Source: Scilla litardierei
Lineage: Eukaryota > Streptophyta > Magnoliopsida > Asparagales > Asparagaceae
DNA: 64,000 bases
Direction: 5' to 3'
Assembly: GCA_030789695.1 (NCBI GenBank)
Contig: CM061135.1
Location: 107,578,301 to 107,642,300 of the forward strand
This document shows positions 45,901 through 50,338 of this stretch, in pieces. Numbering within the stretch: the stretch's first letter is position 1; every line of letters starts with the position of its first letter. The notes beneath the pieces are model-generated. The model was not told the DNA's origin. It searched no databases and saw nothing but the letters and a program-made list of their open reading frames with translations. The translations under genes and the position numbers were made by a program.

Positions 45901-47320
45901 GCACGATCTTCTACAGATGTTCGGCCCTCTCTAAATGCCGTTATAAGCATATGGCATTCAAATCCATTGATCCGCTCGCTTAGTAACCGGCCCGATCTGG
46001 GAAGGCAGTTACACCAGAAGATCTGAGATCTTCATAACTCTATGTCCGTTACAATGAAGGATTGGAGACTCCTAACTCCCCTTGACGTGGCAGAGCTGCC
46101 CACATCTCTATATAAACAGTAAACAACCTCATCAGCATGTACGCTCAATCTTACACGTAATCTCGTGTGCCAAAACATACCGCACAGCTCTTTCCTCCTT
46201 TCCTCCTGCTTGAACTGACTTAAGTATCGGAGTCGAATCTGAGGTCTCCCTCTGATCTTTTAACGCTCTTCTCTCTCTTTCAGTCATCGAAGAAGGAGGT
46301 TAGCCTGGCAAAATCCCGACCGAGCTCCCTGTTGCGAATTTCACTCGTTACCAAATGATGTTGATGCAACCTTTCTAAAATGTAAATCCACGGCAACGTA
46401 CACAACCCCAAATGCAATTATGATAAAGAGGTCCATAAATGCTTACAATTTAATAAGAATTGATTTAACACAAACATGTTAGATATGTCTCTATAATATT
46501 CTCTACTGCATGATAAAAATACGCAAGTTGGACATGTTAACTAAATTCAATAACAAAAATCCAATTTCCTAACATTTCCAATTCTAGGATAAATGCAAAT
46601 GAAACATGAATCTTAATTCTTAACTAGATCAAGCTATCAGAGCTTCCATATCCCCCTCATATATGAACTTCTGGTATGCTCAAACGAAAGTTACTGCCTA
46701 AACAAAAGTTAAGCCTTTAATGAAGATGGAAAGAATCGGGCAGTTGAATTACAAATTTAGGAAGCATACATATGGGGGTTTTCTTTCGCTAGCAATACGA
46801 ACTTTCATGAGAAATGATCTCACTTCAGCAAAAATCACCTGAATTTTAAATGGTAATGACAGATCAACAGCCAAAAATTCTAAAGCATCGTTTGATTCCA
46901 TACAACATATTTAAAGCTAAAACCTAAATCTTTTACACAGGAAAGAGATAAAAATCATAAAAAAGAAAAGAAATTGGAGATTTGACCTTTAAAAGCTTCC
47001 AATTCGAGAGGTGAGAGCTTGAACCCATTGGCAGATTGGAAATGATGGAGAAAGAATTGGACTTGTTGAGCCGCAGAGGCAGTGGAAATAAGGATACTAT
47101 CCTTCTCCTTATCACCTCCCTTCTCTTTATCCTTCACCTTCTTCTCACTCTTCTCTTTCTTCTTTCTCTCAGCGATCAATGGGTTGTTGCCGAGAGGTAT
47201 AAAGTTAGGGTTTTTACTGCTTTTCCCTTTCTTCTTTTTCTTATTTAACTTCTTCTCGATGGCGTGGTGCTTGACTTCAGGCTTCTTTCCTTTTGGAGTT
47301 CTACCACCCTTCATCGCCAT
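3901..47320 (-). CDS. CMSS1: CMSS1/Cms1-like 90S pre-ribosome protein, partial, join of four exons
   Basis: Coding join: 47320-46987, 18191-17996, 11473-11401, 3950-3901 on the minus strand. This gives 653 nt, 217 codons plus two bases. All junctions have GT/AG ends and the phases match (1, 2, 0, then 2 leaving the window). Residues 1-111 form a Lys-rich nucleolar-type N-terminus. Residues 112-176 contain [12 protein letters not shown], residues 178-201 contain [12 protein letters not shown], and residues 202-217 contain [10 protein letters not shown]. These are the conserved blocks of the CMSS1/Cms1 family (U3-containing 90S pre-ribosomal complex subunit), which resembles a DEAD-box helicase core but lacks a Walker A motif. 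The GTPS(R) block matches helicase motif Ib. Family members act in the nucleolus in small-subunit processome assembly. The remaining 70-90 or so C-terminal residues are not in the window. Homology is by recognition, without a database search. Confidence 0.9.
4229..5040 (-). repeat. Old LTR fragment with adjacent Met-tRNA PBS
   Basis: On the minus strand TTGGTATCAGAAC (4229-4241) matches an initiator Met tRNA PBS. The sequence to its right would be a 5' LTR starting at 4242 (TGACATGG). A minus-strand TATATAAAG lies near 4503-4512. The far end is not defined. Two diverged direct copies of about 280-310 bp make up much of it (about 4416-4725 and 4726-5003), both containing TTTAATTTTGTG and GACTCA/GACTAGAA words. 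Confidence 0.5.
5041..7214. other. Intron 3 sequence, mostly unassigned
   Basis: At 5410-5628 an AAG/GAG-rich stretch repeats AAGYCTGAG-like words and is open in one frame (a Lys/Glu/Ser-rich peptide). It has no recognised domain and no gene structure around it. The rest shows nothing I can name. Confidence 0.4.
7215..8857 (+). mobile_element. Solo LTR A (copia-type)
   Basis: The LTR is 7220-8852, opening TGTTGGGACA and closing ATCCAACA (inverted TGTTGG/CCAACA). It is flanked by a perfect 5-bp duplication AAGCT at 7215-7219 and 8853-8857. No internal domain exists, so it is a solo LTR left by LTR-LTR recombination. Plus orientation is shown by a TATAAATA at 7938-7945 and the CACTATTCAACCCCTCTTCT-type 3' end typical of plant copia LTRs. 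A cluster of TAGCCGACTAT-like motifs lies at 7680-7830 upstream of the TATA box. Confidence 0.88.
9075..10245. mobile_element. Non-autonomous DNA element with CGGTATCG subterminal arrays
   Basis: Both ends are packed with variants of GGTATCGG and CCGATACC in mixed orientation (9080-9260 and 10060-10200). Weakly matching outer ends start AGGATTTGAGAT at the left and, on the minus strand, AGGTTTTAGGTC at the right. The interior carries a triplicated 70-80 bp unit at about 9622-9830 built on CTTGTAAATAAGTGGTA and GCAAAGCAAAA words. No transposase is present. Such subterminal arrays suggest a CACTA- or hAT-like element, but superfamily and exact ends are unresolved. Confidence 0.5.
9622..9830. 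repeat. Threefold tandem repeat inside the DNA element
   Basis: TGTAAATAAGTGGTAYRTG recurs at about 9628, 9702 and 9776, each followed by a diverged GTAAAGTAAAAC/GCAAAGCAAAAT segment. Confidence 0.75.
10848..10949. repeat. 52-bp tandem duplication in intron 3
   Basis: Two adjacent copies start CATGTGGGTGTTAGAGTGG and CATGGGTGTCAGAGTGGG and both end in CCTTCATACAA. The surrounding 10250-11400 shows nothing else that I can name. Confidence 0.75.
11401..11473 (-). CDS. CMSS1: CMSS1-like exon 3
   Basis: This 73-bp exon has acceptor TTTATGTAG|AG and donor GACCAG|GTATAT. Its first base completes Arg177. It then encodes [11 protein letters not shown] followed by [13 protein letters not shown], ending in phase 0. 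The block fits the family segment between the SALRSLELL and RVNIA motifs. It is too short for an ORF search and was found by back-translating the expected family block. An AG two bases further downstream would shift the frame and is not used. Confidence 0.93.
13316..13780. repeat. Fragment with CGAAACCG/CGGTTTCG-type inverted motifs
   Basis: Starts with AAAACCAAGGAATGAC and TTTCGGCCGAAACTG and ends with CCGAAACCGAAACCAAG. This resembles the ends of the element at 9075-10245. It may be a short relative or a degraded member of the same DNA-element group. Confidence 0.35.
14795..16057 (+). mobile_element. LTR B (probable copia-type solo LTR)
   Basis: Starts TGTTGGACTAG and includes CCCCTCCCTCTAGGGTGTT and CAGAACA at the right. 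This is the same architecture as the copia LTRs elsewhere in the window. An array of GTCGACTAG/GCCGACTAG words occupies about 14940-15080, with CTCTATAAAAATTG among them near 14973. No target-site duplication is visible with these ends, so either the right end is misplaced or one flank is deleted. Confidence 0.6.
17996..18191 (-). CDS. CMSS1: CMSS1-like exon 2
   Basis: The acceptor is ACATGCAG|AT and the donor is CTCAG|GTGATC. Joined to exon 1 the reading frame is [15 protein letters not shown] and onward through [15 protein letters not shown] to [18 protein letters not shown], with codon 177 (AG|A, Arg) split across intron 2. The SALRSLELL block corresponds to the helicase-like motif Ia region conserved in CMSS1/Cms1 proteins. 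No stop codon interrupts the 196 bp. Confidence 0.92.
18756..19090. repeat. Diverged tandem pair containing splice-like TTTAGGAACGTG
   Basis: Two copies of about 140 bp (about 18756-18905 and 18957-19090). Each runs from GGGTGTTKG through GGAGTWACCACTAA and TTCTTTAGGAACGTG to a CTGGACTATA/CCAGACTATA end. Both translate to FSLGTCPxKG. The repeated unit looks like an intron/exon boundary copied into a transposon, but the source is not recognised. Confidence 0.55.
19286..19317. repeat. (ATGT)n microsatellite
   Basis: About six ATGT units followed by ACGTACG. Confidence 0.9.
19783..19946. repeat. Duplicated 48-bp segment
   Basis: ATTTTTGTAATTGGCATGGG and the following TTTTTCAAATAGCGAG segment occur at 19783-19831 and 19899-19946. 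Confidence 0.75.
19990..20235 (+). repeat. 3' fragment of a copia-type LTR
   Basis: Ends ACTATTTACCCCCCTTCTAG and then ATAATCCAACA at 20235, as in LTR A. The 5' portion is not identifiable, so this is a truncated LTR. Confidence 0.55.
20688..21448 (+). repeat. 5' LTR of the Tat-lineage element
   Basis: Begins TGTAAATGATATTTGG and ends ACGCATCA. It shares ordered blocks with 45551-46352 (for example CTGATTTAAGTATCGAAGTC). The TATA box of the sister LTR (TATATAAA) is TACATAAA here, a likely inactivating change. Confidence 0.9.
21453..21470 (+). promoter_or_regulatory. Primer-binding site of the Tat-lineage element
   Basis: TTGGCGCTACATGAAGGA lies four bases after the 5' LTR. TTGGCGC-type PBS sequences are usual in Tat and Athila elements. 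The 3' half has decayed. Confidence 0.6.
21960..23060 (+). pseudogene. Tat-lineage gag remnant
   Basis: Reading across frames gives [14 protein letters not shown], then a segment matching the gag core ([18 protein letters not shown]), [10 protein letters not shown], and near 22930 the Cys/His motif [16 protein letters not shown], typical of Tat gag. Many stops and frameshifts break it (for example at 22241, 22312 and 22566). Confidence 0.65.
23091..24048 (+). pseudogene. Tat-lineage protease and RT N-terminal remnant
   Basis: [35 protein letters not shown] and QKLGILNDV show the Tat aspartic-protease region. The catalytic D-N-G-S/A pattern has become DNMIA, so the active site is lost. [17 protein letters not shown] follows in the next frame. 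[19 protein letters not shown] near 23970-24020 is the region before RT. It is then cut by the solo LTR at 24049, and about 90 RT codons are missing before the reading resumes at 25760. Confidence 0.7.
24049..25759 (+). mobile_element. Copia-type solo LTR C, copy 1
   Basis: 1,711 bp, from (T/C)GTTGGATATTGGACTCC to GGGCATTACA, collinear with 60625-62378. It carries 19 copies of ACCGACTAG or its complement at about 24476-24985, a TATATATA at 25044-25051, and a copia-type 3' end (CTATTCACCCCCCTCTAGTA). Flanks do not match as a duplication (GATGT left, GTTAC right) and RT sequence is missing at the junction, so recombination or a flanking deletion removed one original flank. Confidence 0.85.
24476..24985. 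repeat. ACCGACTAG inverted array in solo LTR C copy 1
   Basis: I count 19 occurrences of ACCGACTA or TAGTCGGT in about 510 bp, arranged as alternating orientations with short 4-17 bp loops and about 35-bp spacers, so repeated stem-loops are possible. Each occurrence contains the dehydration-responsive-element core RCCGAC. The array lies immediately upstream of the TATA box. Confidence 0.9.
25760..26995 (+). pseudogene. Tat-lineage RT and RNase H remnant
   Basis: Right after the solo LTR the frame reads [14 protein letters not shown], then YCYKVIPFG and [15 protein letters not shown] (RT). It continues with [47 protein letters not shown] and then [12 protein letters not shown] in changing frames. 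At 26770-26950 [17 protein letters not shown] and [20 protein letters not shown] show an RNase H domain. At least ten stops or frameshifts occur, and the YxDD block is destroyed near 25925. No integrase follows. Confidence 0.75.
27000..27540 (+). repeat. Degenerate tandem repeats 3' of the Tat RNase H
   Basis: A unit built on GACYCARGTCGTRYTATGTCC and AAACAAAGC recurs at about 27018, 27100, 27168 and 27350 with heavy divergence. Tat-clade elements often carry non-coding tandem repeats in this position. Confidence 0.55.
28439..29060 (+). pseudogene. hAT transposase N-terminus (BED finger), truncated
   Basis: [20 protein letters not shown] opens the frame. After a shift at about 28510 it reads [18 protein letters not shown]. 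Near 28750-28870 it reads [16 protein letters not shown] and [10 protein letters not shown], then [10 protein letters not shown] after another shift: the C-x2-C and H-x-H layout of a BED zinc finger. The catalytic and hAT dimerisation domains are absent and replaced by duplicated AT-rich sequence. Confidence 0.65.
29064..29962. repeat. 448/451-bp direct tandem duplication inside the hAT remnant
   Basis: Copy 1 (29064-29511) and copy 2 (29512-29962) run from AATTTTYATTTCTTAYGTGT to CCCGGGCACCGGG and differ at few positions. Because the unit includes part of the GC-rich terminal sequence, the right end of the transposon appears twice. Confidence 0.9.
30110..32619 (-). pseudogene. Antisense ORF region of the Tat-lineage element, left part
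   Basis: Minus-strand reading is opposite to gag-pol. Fragments include [20 protein letters not shown] with [19 protein letters not shown] (about 32190-32070), [14 protein letters not shown] (about 31960), a [15 protein letters not shown] segment (31750) and a coiled-coil-like Arg/Glu/Leu-rich end (30398-30117). This resembles the 'putative gypsy-type transposon' antisense protein carried by many Tat elements. Stops and shifts occur throughout. It is split from its N-terminal part (44772-45032) by the CRM-like insertion. Confidence 0.55.
31376..31451. repeat. 38-bp perfect tandem duplication
   Basis: Two adjacent copies of a segment starting TCAGGTCGGACGGCATGG and ending GAGGACGGCCTC, inside the antisense-ORF region. 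Confidence 0.95.
32625..33483 (-). repeat. 3' LTR of the CRM-like element
   Basis: 859 bp. On the minus strand it opens TGATGCAAATCATAGG, and its first 80 or so bases continue the pol reading frame ([11 protein letters not shown] type tail). Three tandem units of about 50 bp built on AAAGTAATTATCTAGGCAT and CAAGCCTTCC lie at about 33060-33200. Confidence 0.88.
33484..34091 (-). pseudogene. CRM-like RT start fused to post-integrase C-terminus
   Basis: From 34091 leftward: [40 protein letters not shown] and INNMTVRYR (RT N-terminal third). Then [17 protein letters not shown] joins directly to [37 protein letters not shown] and [19 protein letters not shown], the segment after the integrase core. 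The RT catalytic block, RNase H and integrase are absent, with the junction near 33725. The frame then reads into the LTR. Confidence 0.8.
34087..35474 (-). mobile_element. Solo LTR D (copia-type) in the CRM-like pol
   Basis: The LTR is 34092-35469 (1,378 bp), TGTTAG...CTAACA, with perfect AAACA duplication at 34087-34091 and 35470-35474. It interrupts the pol codons for ENVF|PEE. The minus strand carries CTATATAAGATATAAG near 34388-34405, followed by an AAACCCTAG-containing leader, so the LTR points left. The opening TGTTAGTGGTTTTGCCCTAG (minus) is of a common plant copia LTR type. Confidence 0.9.
35608..36291 (-). pseudogene. CRM-like aspartic protease region
   Basis: A 227-codon open frame: [20 protein letters not shown], then [19 protein letters not shown] (catalytic D-G-G-S version of DSG/DTG used in this lineage), [39 protein letters not shown] and a Lys/Glu-rich tail. 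The catalytic Asp is intact, but the frame is offset from gag by a one-base shift at about 36296 and loses the downstream pol. Confidence 0.8.
36296..37216 (-). pseudogene. CRM-like gag with CCHC zinc knuckle
   Basis: One frame from [20 protein letters not shown] through [20 protein letters not shown], a TAG at 36977-36979 replacing a sense codon, then [21 protein letters not shown]-like and [17 protein letters not shown] (gag core). Near 36350 it has the knuckle [15 protein letters not shown] one-base frameshift ends it at DW* before the protease. These two lesions are the only breaks in gag, so it was intact until fairly late. Confidence 0.85.
37217..38003 (-). other. CRM-like gag N-terminal leader region
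   Basis: Minus-strand sequence upstream of the readable gag, ending at the Reina-like insertion. A Lys/Glu-coding stretch precedes the gag start. The rest is leader sequence that continues beyond the insertion at 43799-43906. Confidence 0.55.
38004..38389 (+). repeat. 5' LTR of the Reina-like chromovirus
   Basis: 386 bp, matching 43421-43798 along its whole length with roughly one difference per ten to fifteen bases by eye. Confidence 0.88.
38420..39960 (+). pseudogene. Reina-like gag
   Basis: N-terminus [19 protein letters not shown] (coiled coil; GTG stands where an ATG is expected), a Pro/Gly-rich linker, then in shifted frames [28 protein letters not shown] and [38 protein letters not shown]. 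The zinc knuckle [14 protein letters not shown] is at 39917-39958. At least four frame breaks. Confidence 0.78.
39986..40513 (+). pseudogene. Reina-like aspartic protease
   Basis: A 175-codon open frame with [16 protein letters not shown], the retropepsin active site D-S-G intact, and [19 protein letters not shown] further on. It is separated from gag by a stop at 39975 and from RT by a shift at about 40500. Confidence 0.82.
40640..41540 (+). pseudogene. Reina-like reverse transcriptase
   Basis: [54 protein letters not shown], then a frameshift near 41085, [20 protein letters not shown] and the catalytic block [11 protein letters not shown] (41158-41190). The connection region [16 protein letters not shown] is at 41400-41450. 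The catalytic FFDD is intact but the frame is broken at least twice. Confidence 0.85.
41541..41986 (+). pseudogene. Reina-like RNase H
   Basis: [10 protein letters not shown] at about 41585, then after a one-base shift [39 protein letters not shown] and [19 protein letters not shown]. The Asp, Glu and Asp of the family pattern are present across the two frames. Confidence 0.82.
41987..42937 (+). pseudogene. Reina-like integrase
   Basis: A degenerate HHCC region ([15 protein letters not shown]) precedes a long frame from 42371: [60 protein letters not shown]. The D, D and E of the DDE core can be seen. The N-terminal part is broken by frameshifts near 42200 and 42360. Confidence 0.85.
42941..43420 (+). 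pseudogene. Reina-like integrase C-terminus and chromodomain
   Basis: [20 protein letters not shown] and [20 protein letters not shown], then after a shift [20 protein letters not shown], the chromodomain core with its W-x-G-L-P and T-W-E-P landmarks, followed by [12 protein letters not shown]. Chromodomains target integration to marked chromatin. Confidence 0.85.
43421..43798 (+). repeat. 3' LTR of the Reina-like chromovirus
   Basis: 378 bp. It starts TGATGTGCGTGG right after the chromodomain tail codons LLGEV and ends TTTGTATCA. Confidence 0.88.
43799..43920 (-). other. CRM-like leader and PBS
   Basis: A short segment between the Reina-like insertion and the CRM-like 5' LTR. It contains TTTGGTATCAGAGC on the minus strand (43907-43920), the Met-tRNA primer site. 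Confidence 0.75.
43921..44766 (-). repeat. 5' LTR of the CRM-like element
   Basis: 846 bp, bounded by TGATGTGAACCCC and GATTTGCATCA. The same tandem units are found at about 44345-44505. Divergence from the other LTR is visible at many positions, so the insertion is not recent. Confidence 0.88.
44772..45032 (-). pseudogene. Antisense ORF of the Tat-lineage element, start
   Basis: Begins [20 protein letters not shown] at 45032 and runs through a Ser/Lys-rich segment to [14 protein letters not shown]. There the CACAT target duplication of the CRM-like element interrupts it. On the far side of that insertion (32619 leftward) reading continues as the left part. Function unknown. Confidence 0.5.
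45033..45550 (+). other. Tat-lineage 3' non-coding region
   Basis: Sequence between the antisense ORF start and the 3' LTR, with repeated GATCGTGACCGTTTGG/CATGACCGTTCG words. The bases before the LTR (GCCAAAAGACGAGTGTCTA) would be the polypurine tract but are not strongly purine-rich. Confidence 0.45.
45551..46352 (+). repeat. 3' LTR of the Tat-lineage element
   Basis: Begins TGTAAATGATATTTGGG and ends CACTCGTTACCA. It has an intact TATATAAA at 46109-46116. It is 41 bp longer than the 5' LTR and visibly diverged, indicating an old insertion. Confidence 0.9.
46358..46986 (-). other. Intron 1, promoter-proximal native sequence
   Basis: 629 bp of AT-rich sequence between the Tat target duplication and the exon 1 donor. 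No transposon signature is seen, so this is probably the original intron. Confidence 0.6.
46987..47320 (-). CDS. CMSS1: CMSS1-like exon 1 (start codon to phase-1 donor)
   Basis: This exon encodes residues 1-111. The N-terminal 75 residues are extremely basic (runs such as [14 protein letters not shown] and [15 protein letters not shown]), as expected for a nucleolar protein. The segment [18 protein letters not shown] follows, a conserved family block. The first ATG is used; a second in-frame ATG lies two codons later. The donor reads AAAG|GTCAAA and the last base is the first base of an Asp codon completed in exon 2. Read-through of the donor gives only 10 more codons before a stop. Intron 1 that follows is 28,795 bp. 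Confidence 0.88.
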
Positions 47321-47492
47321 TATCGTTTTAGATTTTGCTGCTACCCTAGGGTTTAGCGGGGGTTTTTCGGGGGCAGTGTGGGCCGGGCCGGGTTGGGCAG
47401 GGCCTGTATTTAACGGTTCCGGAAATCTATTCTATTGGAACTCAGTAACCAGACAAATTTTAATAAAAAAATAATTAATTAAAAATAATTAC
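47321..47492 (-). promoter_or_regulatory. Compact promoter/5' UTR of the CMSS1-like gene
   Basis: These are the 172 bp between the start codon and the copia LTR. On the minus strand there is a telo-box AAACCCTA (47347-47354) and a GGCCCA/TGGGCC site II-type motif (47379-47384). This pair is characteristic of plant ribosomal-protein and ribosome-biogenesis promoters. A weak TATA-like TTAAATA lies near 47408-47414. No further native upstream sequence is available because an LTR begins at 47493. Confidence 0.6.
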
Positions 47493-47641
47493 TGTTATGA
47501 ATCAACTACTAAGCGAGAAGCCCCCAGCTCTTTATTTATAGGCAATTGGGAGAATACAAAGATGGTCTTACAATGATATGGACATATCTCTAGGATAGCC
47601 CAGAATCTCACCCAACTACGGTTAAATAACCGTTCACAACA
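47493..47641 (-). repeat. Short 3' LTR of the copia element
   Basis: 149 bp. On the minus strand it opens TGTTGTGAACGGTTATTTAA after the purine tract and ends TTCATAACA. It carries TATAAATAAA at 47531-47540 (minus strand), a complete core promoter pointing at the host gene. The 5 bases outside it are ATTAC. Confidence 0.75.
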
Positions 47642-47679
47642 CTCCTCCTTATCCAGCCATATGTGTGGACTCTGCTCGT

Positions 47680-47850
47680 GAATACTTCAGGATTCTGAGC
47701 GTAAAAGAGTCTCACATGAGGTGAATACTTCAGGATCCTGAGTTGGTGAGATTTGCATCGTTAAAACCTTTAGCTATGGAAAACCCAGTGGGAAAAACCA
47801 TAGTTAAGAAAAAAGAGTGCAAAAACTCCCCCTGATTTGTACAAGTGACT
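47680..47850 (-). repeat. Copia 3' region repeat, copy 1
   Basis: GGACTCTGCTCGTGAATACT to TTGTACAAGTGACT, collinear with 56640-56835. It includes the CCATAG...CTATGG stem with AACCCAGTGGGAAAAACC between. Confidence 0.8.
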
Positions 47851-50338
47851 TGTAGGGGAATTGGGCGGTCCCTTAGGGCACAAAAATTCTAGTCCCGTCC
47901 TAAGTCGGACGGAACATAGACACAAAAATATTTGCAGCGGAAGAAAAACCTATGTTAACTAATTAACATGCAGTTAAAAACTATTTTTAACTTAGCCCTA
48001 AGGTCCAAGACCCTATGCCAAGATCTATGCCGACTTGGGATGGGTCTGGCCATCCCAAGAAGGATCTAGCCTACTGCGATTAAACTAAACTAATGCTAAT
48101 AAACTACTTTAACCACATACCCGGAATCTCAGCCCTGGAGCAGGCGAGATGTTCCGCGCCGTCTTCCGAGCTGCTCCCGTCCCACGCCGAGCCGCTCCTT
48201 GAACCGCTCCCCGAACCGCTCCTCGAACCGCTCCGCATCCCGAGGCGATCAATCCCCGTGCCGCCGAGCCAACCAACCGCCGAAGAAAGTTTCACGCGAG
48301 TGAAACCTCCGCCAAGATTTCGGATCCAGAATCCGAACTCCTTTGTGGCTTTGCTAGAGCCCGCAGGAGTAAGGTAGAAATTTAGGGAGAAGAGAAATAT
48401 TAATTTAAGCTTAGATCCGAGCGTGCTCCAACATTTACGAGAGCCGCTCAGATCTAGAGCTTGGGACGAGTTTTGAGAAAGGGGGGAGACCCCTATTTAT
48501 ATAGGCGGCGGACTCTCCCCTTTTCTCAAAATCCGATGTGGGACTAAACAATGAGTTAATTTAAAATCAAGTTAGTTTGCACTTCACAAAGTGCAAACTT
48601 CCGTGAATTTTAACTCACTCACCGTTGAGCTTCAGGATTGATACAACCTATCAATACGACAAGCGTTTAACGGTGAACGCATAGGAAAAAACCGTTCGTC
48701 AATCGGAGGTCGTTTGACCCTCCAATTGAGTGTCCAAAGATTGACAAAAATCAGATTTTCGCCAAAGAAATCAGCCGTCATGCAAATCTGTGACCAGGTT
48801 CGAAACCCTAGGCTTGGGGCCCACCAGTGGGCCCCGCTGCATCAATCGTGCGCGCAAAATGGCCTGGGCAGAGCCCAGGCCGCGCCTGGGCGAGCCCAGG
48901 CGCCTGGGCGCGCCCAGGCCCGCGCCTGGGCAGAGCCCAGGCTTGTGCCTGGCTAGCCCAGGCCGAGCCTGGGCTAAGCCCAGGCAGCGCCTGGGTTAGC
49001 CCAGGCAGCCTGTTCTGCCTGGGCTTGTCCTGGTCTGATTCTTTGGGCTGTTTTGGCTCTAACTTGAGCATTTGGTGTTCGATTTGGACGCCGTTCGAAC
49101 CTGGGTCTAGACCGGGACATTCCCGTCTTACCCGTGAACGTTTCCTTGCGTTTATTTTATTAAATATTGTATTAAACAATTTAATACACATTTAATCGCT
49201 TTTTGCATCAAATGCAAAATAGTCCCTATCTAAGCTTAAATTATCATATTGCATCAAATGCAATTATTTCATCCCTTGCATCAAAAATGCAATTATTCTC
49301 CCTAACTAATTTCTACCTATTACTAGACGAAGCGTTAGCACTCTGTGTGAGACCCTACAGCCTGACCCTTACAACAGGTTGGGCTCGAAGCCCTATACGG
49401 CAGTGACCACGAGCAGTGGTTGTCGTCCCTGCTTCAGGAATCATCATTATGTGGTTGACTCATTGACATGAGTATTGTCGGGACCACCTGACTGTTTCCG
49501 TGATGAATTCCGCAGTTATAGTCTCTTCGTCTTAAATATGTCGTGTAGATCAAGTCTGGGGTACGGTCAAACTGTCAACCCCAATAACTTGACTCCGGTT
49601 AGTTTCGATCGATCTTCAGTCAATAAATGTTGGACTTCTTCCAACATACTCTGCGCAGAGTTTTTACTAAAGATCGAACTAACTCTACGACACTAACTCC
49701 CATTGACCGGGAGAGACGAATCCTTTCTTGGTCATTACTCGCCTCGTACGTTTCAAGTGACACCCAATCAAAAGACCTTTCGACAGGCCTTGCCTCGAAG
49801 CTAGGTCAGTTGATCTAAGTGGCACCGTTCACGCACAGGTCCGTCAAAATGACCTCAAGTCAAAAGACCAACTTTCCTATCATCACTCAGAGTTATCACT
49901 GACAGATTGGTCAATATAACCATATGATAACTCTAGTGGATCGTTCAGTGAACTCATTCTAATGAGCACCTGTGTCTCGTCTTCGACTTCGCCAAGTCAA
50001 ACGATCATGAGATCATCGCCACCGCTAAACGGTGAAGACTAAGACACAATGGTCTATCCGATGTTTCGATATCCTTGTCTCGAAACATCTACGACCACGA
50101 ACCATTTCAGAATTATGCTACAGACGGTCAAACGTTTCTCCATGATCGAGATACTCATCTCGATACCCGTTTGACCTTGCATAAAGTCTCAGGACTTTAC
50201 CTAAGTTGGTATCTAATGTTAACTACATTACATTATAACTTAGATAAATTATTACCAAACAGCTTACTGTTATTTCGAACAAGATGTTTGTGCTATTCAC
50301 ACAGGAATAAATGGCCTCGAGGGCATCATATTCCTACA
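47851..50338 (-). repeat. LARD 3' LTR, with GC-rich array
   Basis: Contains a 199-bp block (48836-49034) absent from the partner LTR, made of GCCTGGGC/GCCCAGGC inverted units. Otherwise almost identical to 54310-56639. A minus-strand-facing TATA-like TATATAAATAGG lies near 48494-48505. Confidence 0.93.
48836..49034. repeat. GCCTGGGC/GCCCAGGC hairpin array
   Basis: About ten alternating GCCTGGGC and GCCCAGGC octamers with 2-6 bp loops. It is extremely GC-rich compared with its surroundings and could form a ladder of short hairpins. Confidence 0.9.

Larger units (their letters stand above)
20683..46357 (+). mobile_element. Tat-lineage Ty3/gypsy element hosting nested insertions
   Basis: The element spans 20688-46352, with LTRs of 761 and 802 bp and a matching 5-bp duplication AATGA at 20683-20687 and 46353-46357. 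The PBS begins TTGGCGC at 21453. Order: degenerate gag, protease, RT and RNase H (plus strand), a tandem-repeat zone, then an antisense ORF region, then the 3' LTR. The antisense reading frame and 3' repeats are known from Tat-clade elements. I find no integrase. Nested insertions split it at 24049-25759, 27876-30091 and 32625-44766; without them it is about 9.6 kb. All frames carry stops or shifts. Confidence 0.88.
18192..46986 (-). other. Intron 1 of the CMSS1-like gene (28,795 bp)
   Basis: Bounded by GT at 46986-46985 and AG at 18193-18192. It contains the complete nested Tat-lineage element (20683-46357). Native-looking sequence is limited to about 46358-46986 on the promoter-proximal side and 18192-20682 on the other, where more repeats are found. 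Confidence 0.9.

Noticed and set aside
48093..49195. Open frames in the LARD LTR encoding Pro/Leu/Glu or Ala/Trp/Pro repeats
   Set aside because: They arise from the GC-rich CCGCTCC and GCCTGGGC repeats, occur in several frames and strands, and have no domain. They are treated as chance frames.
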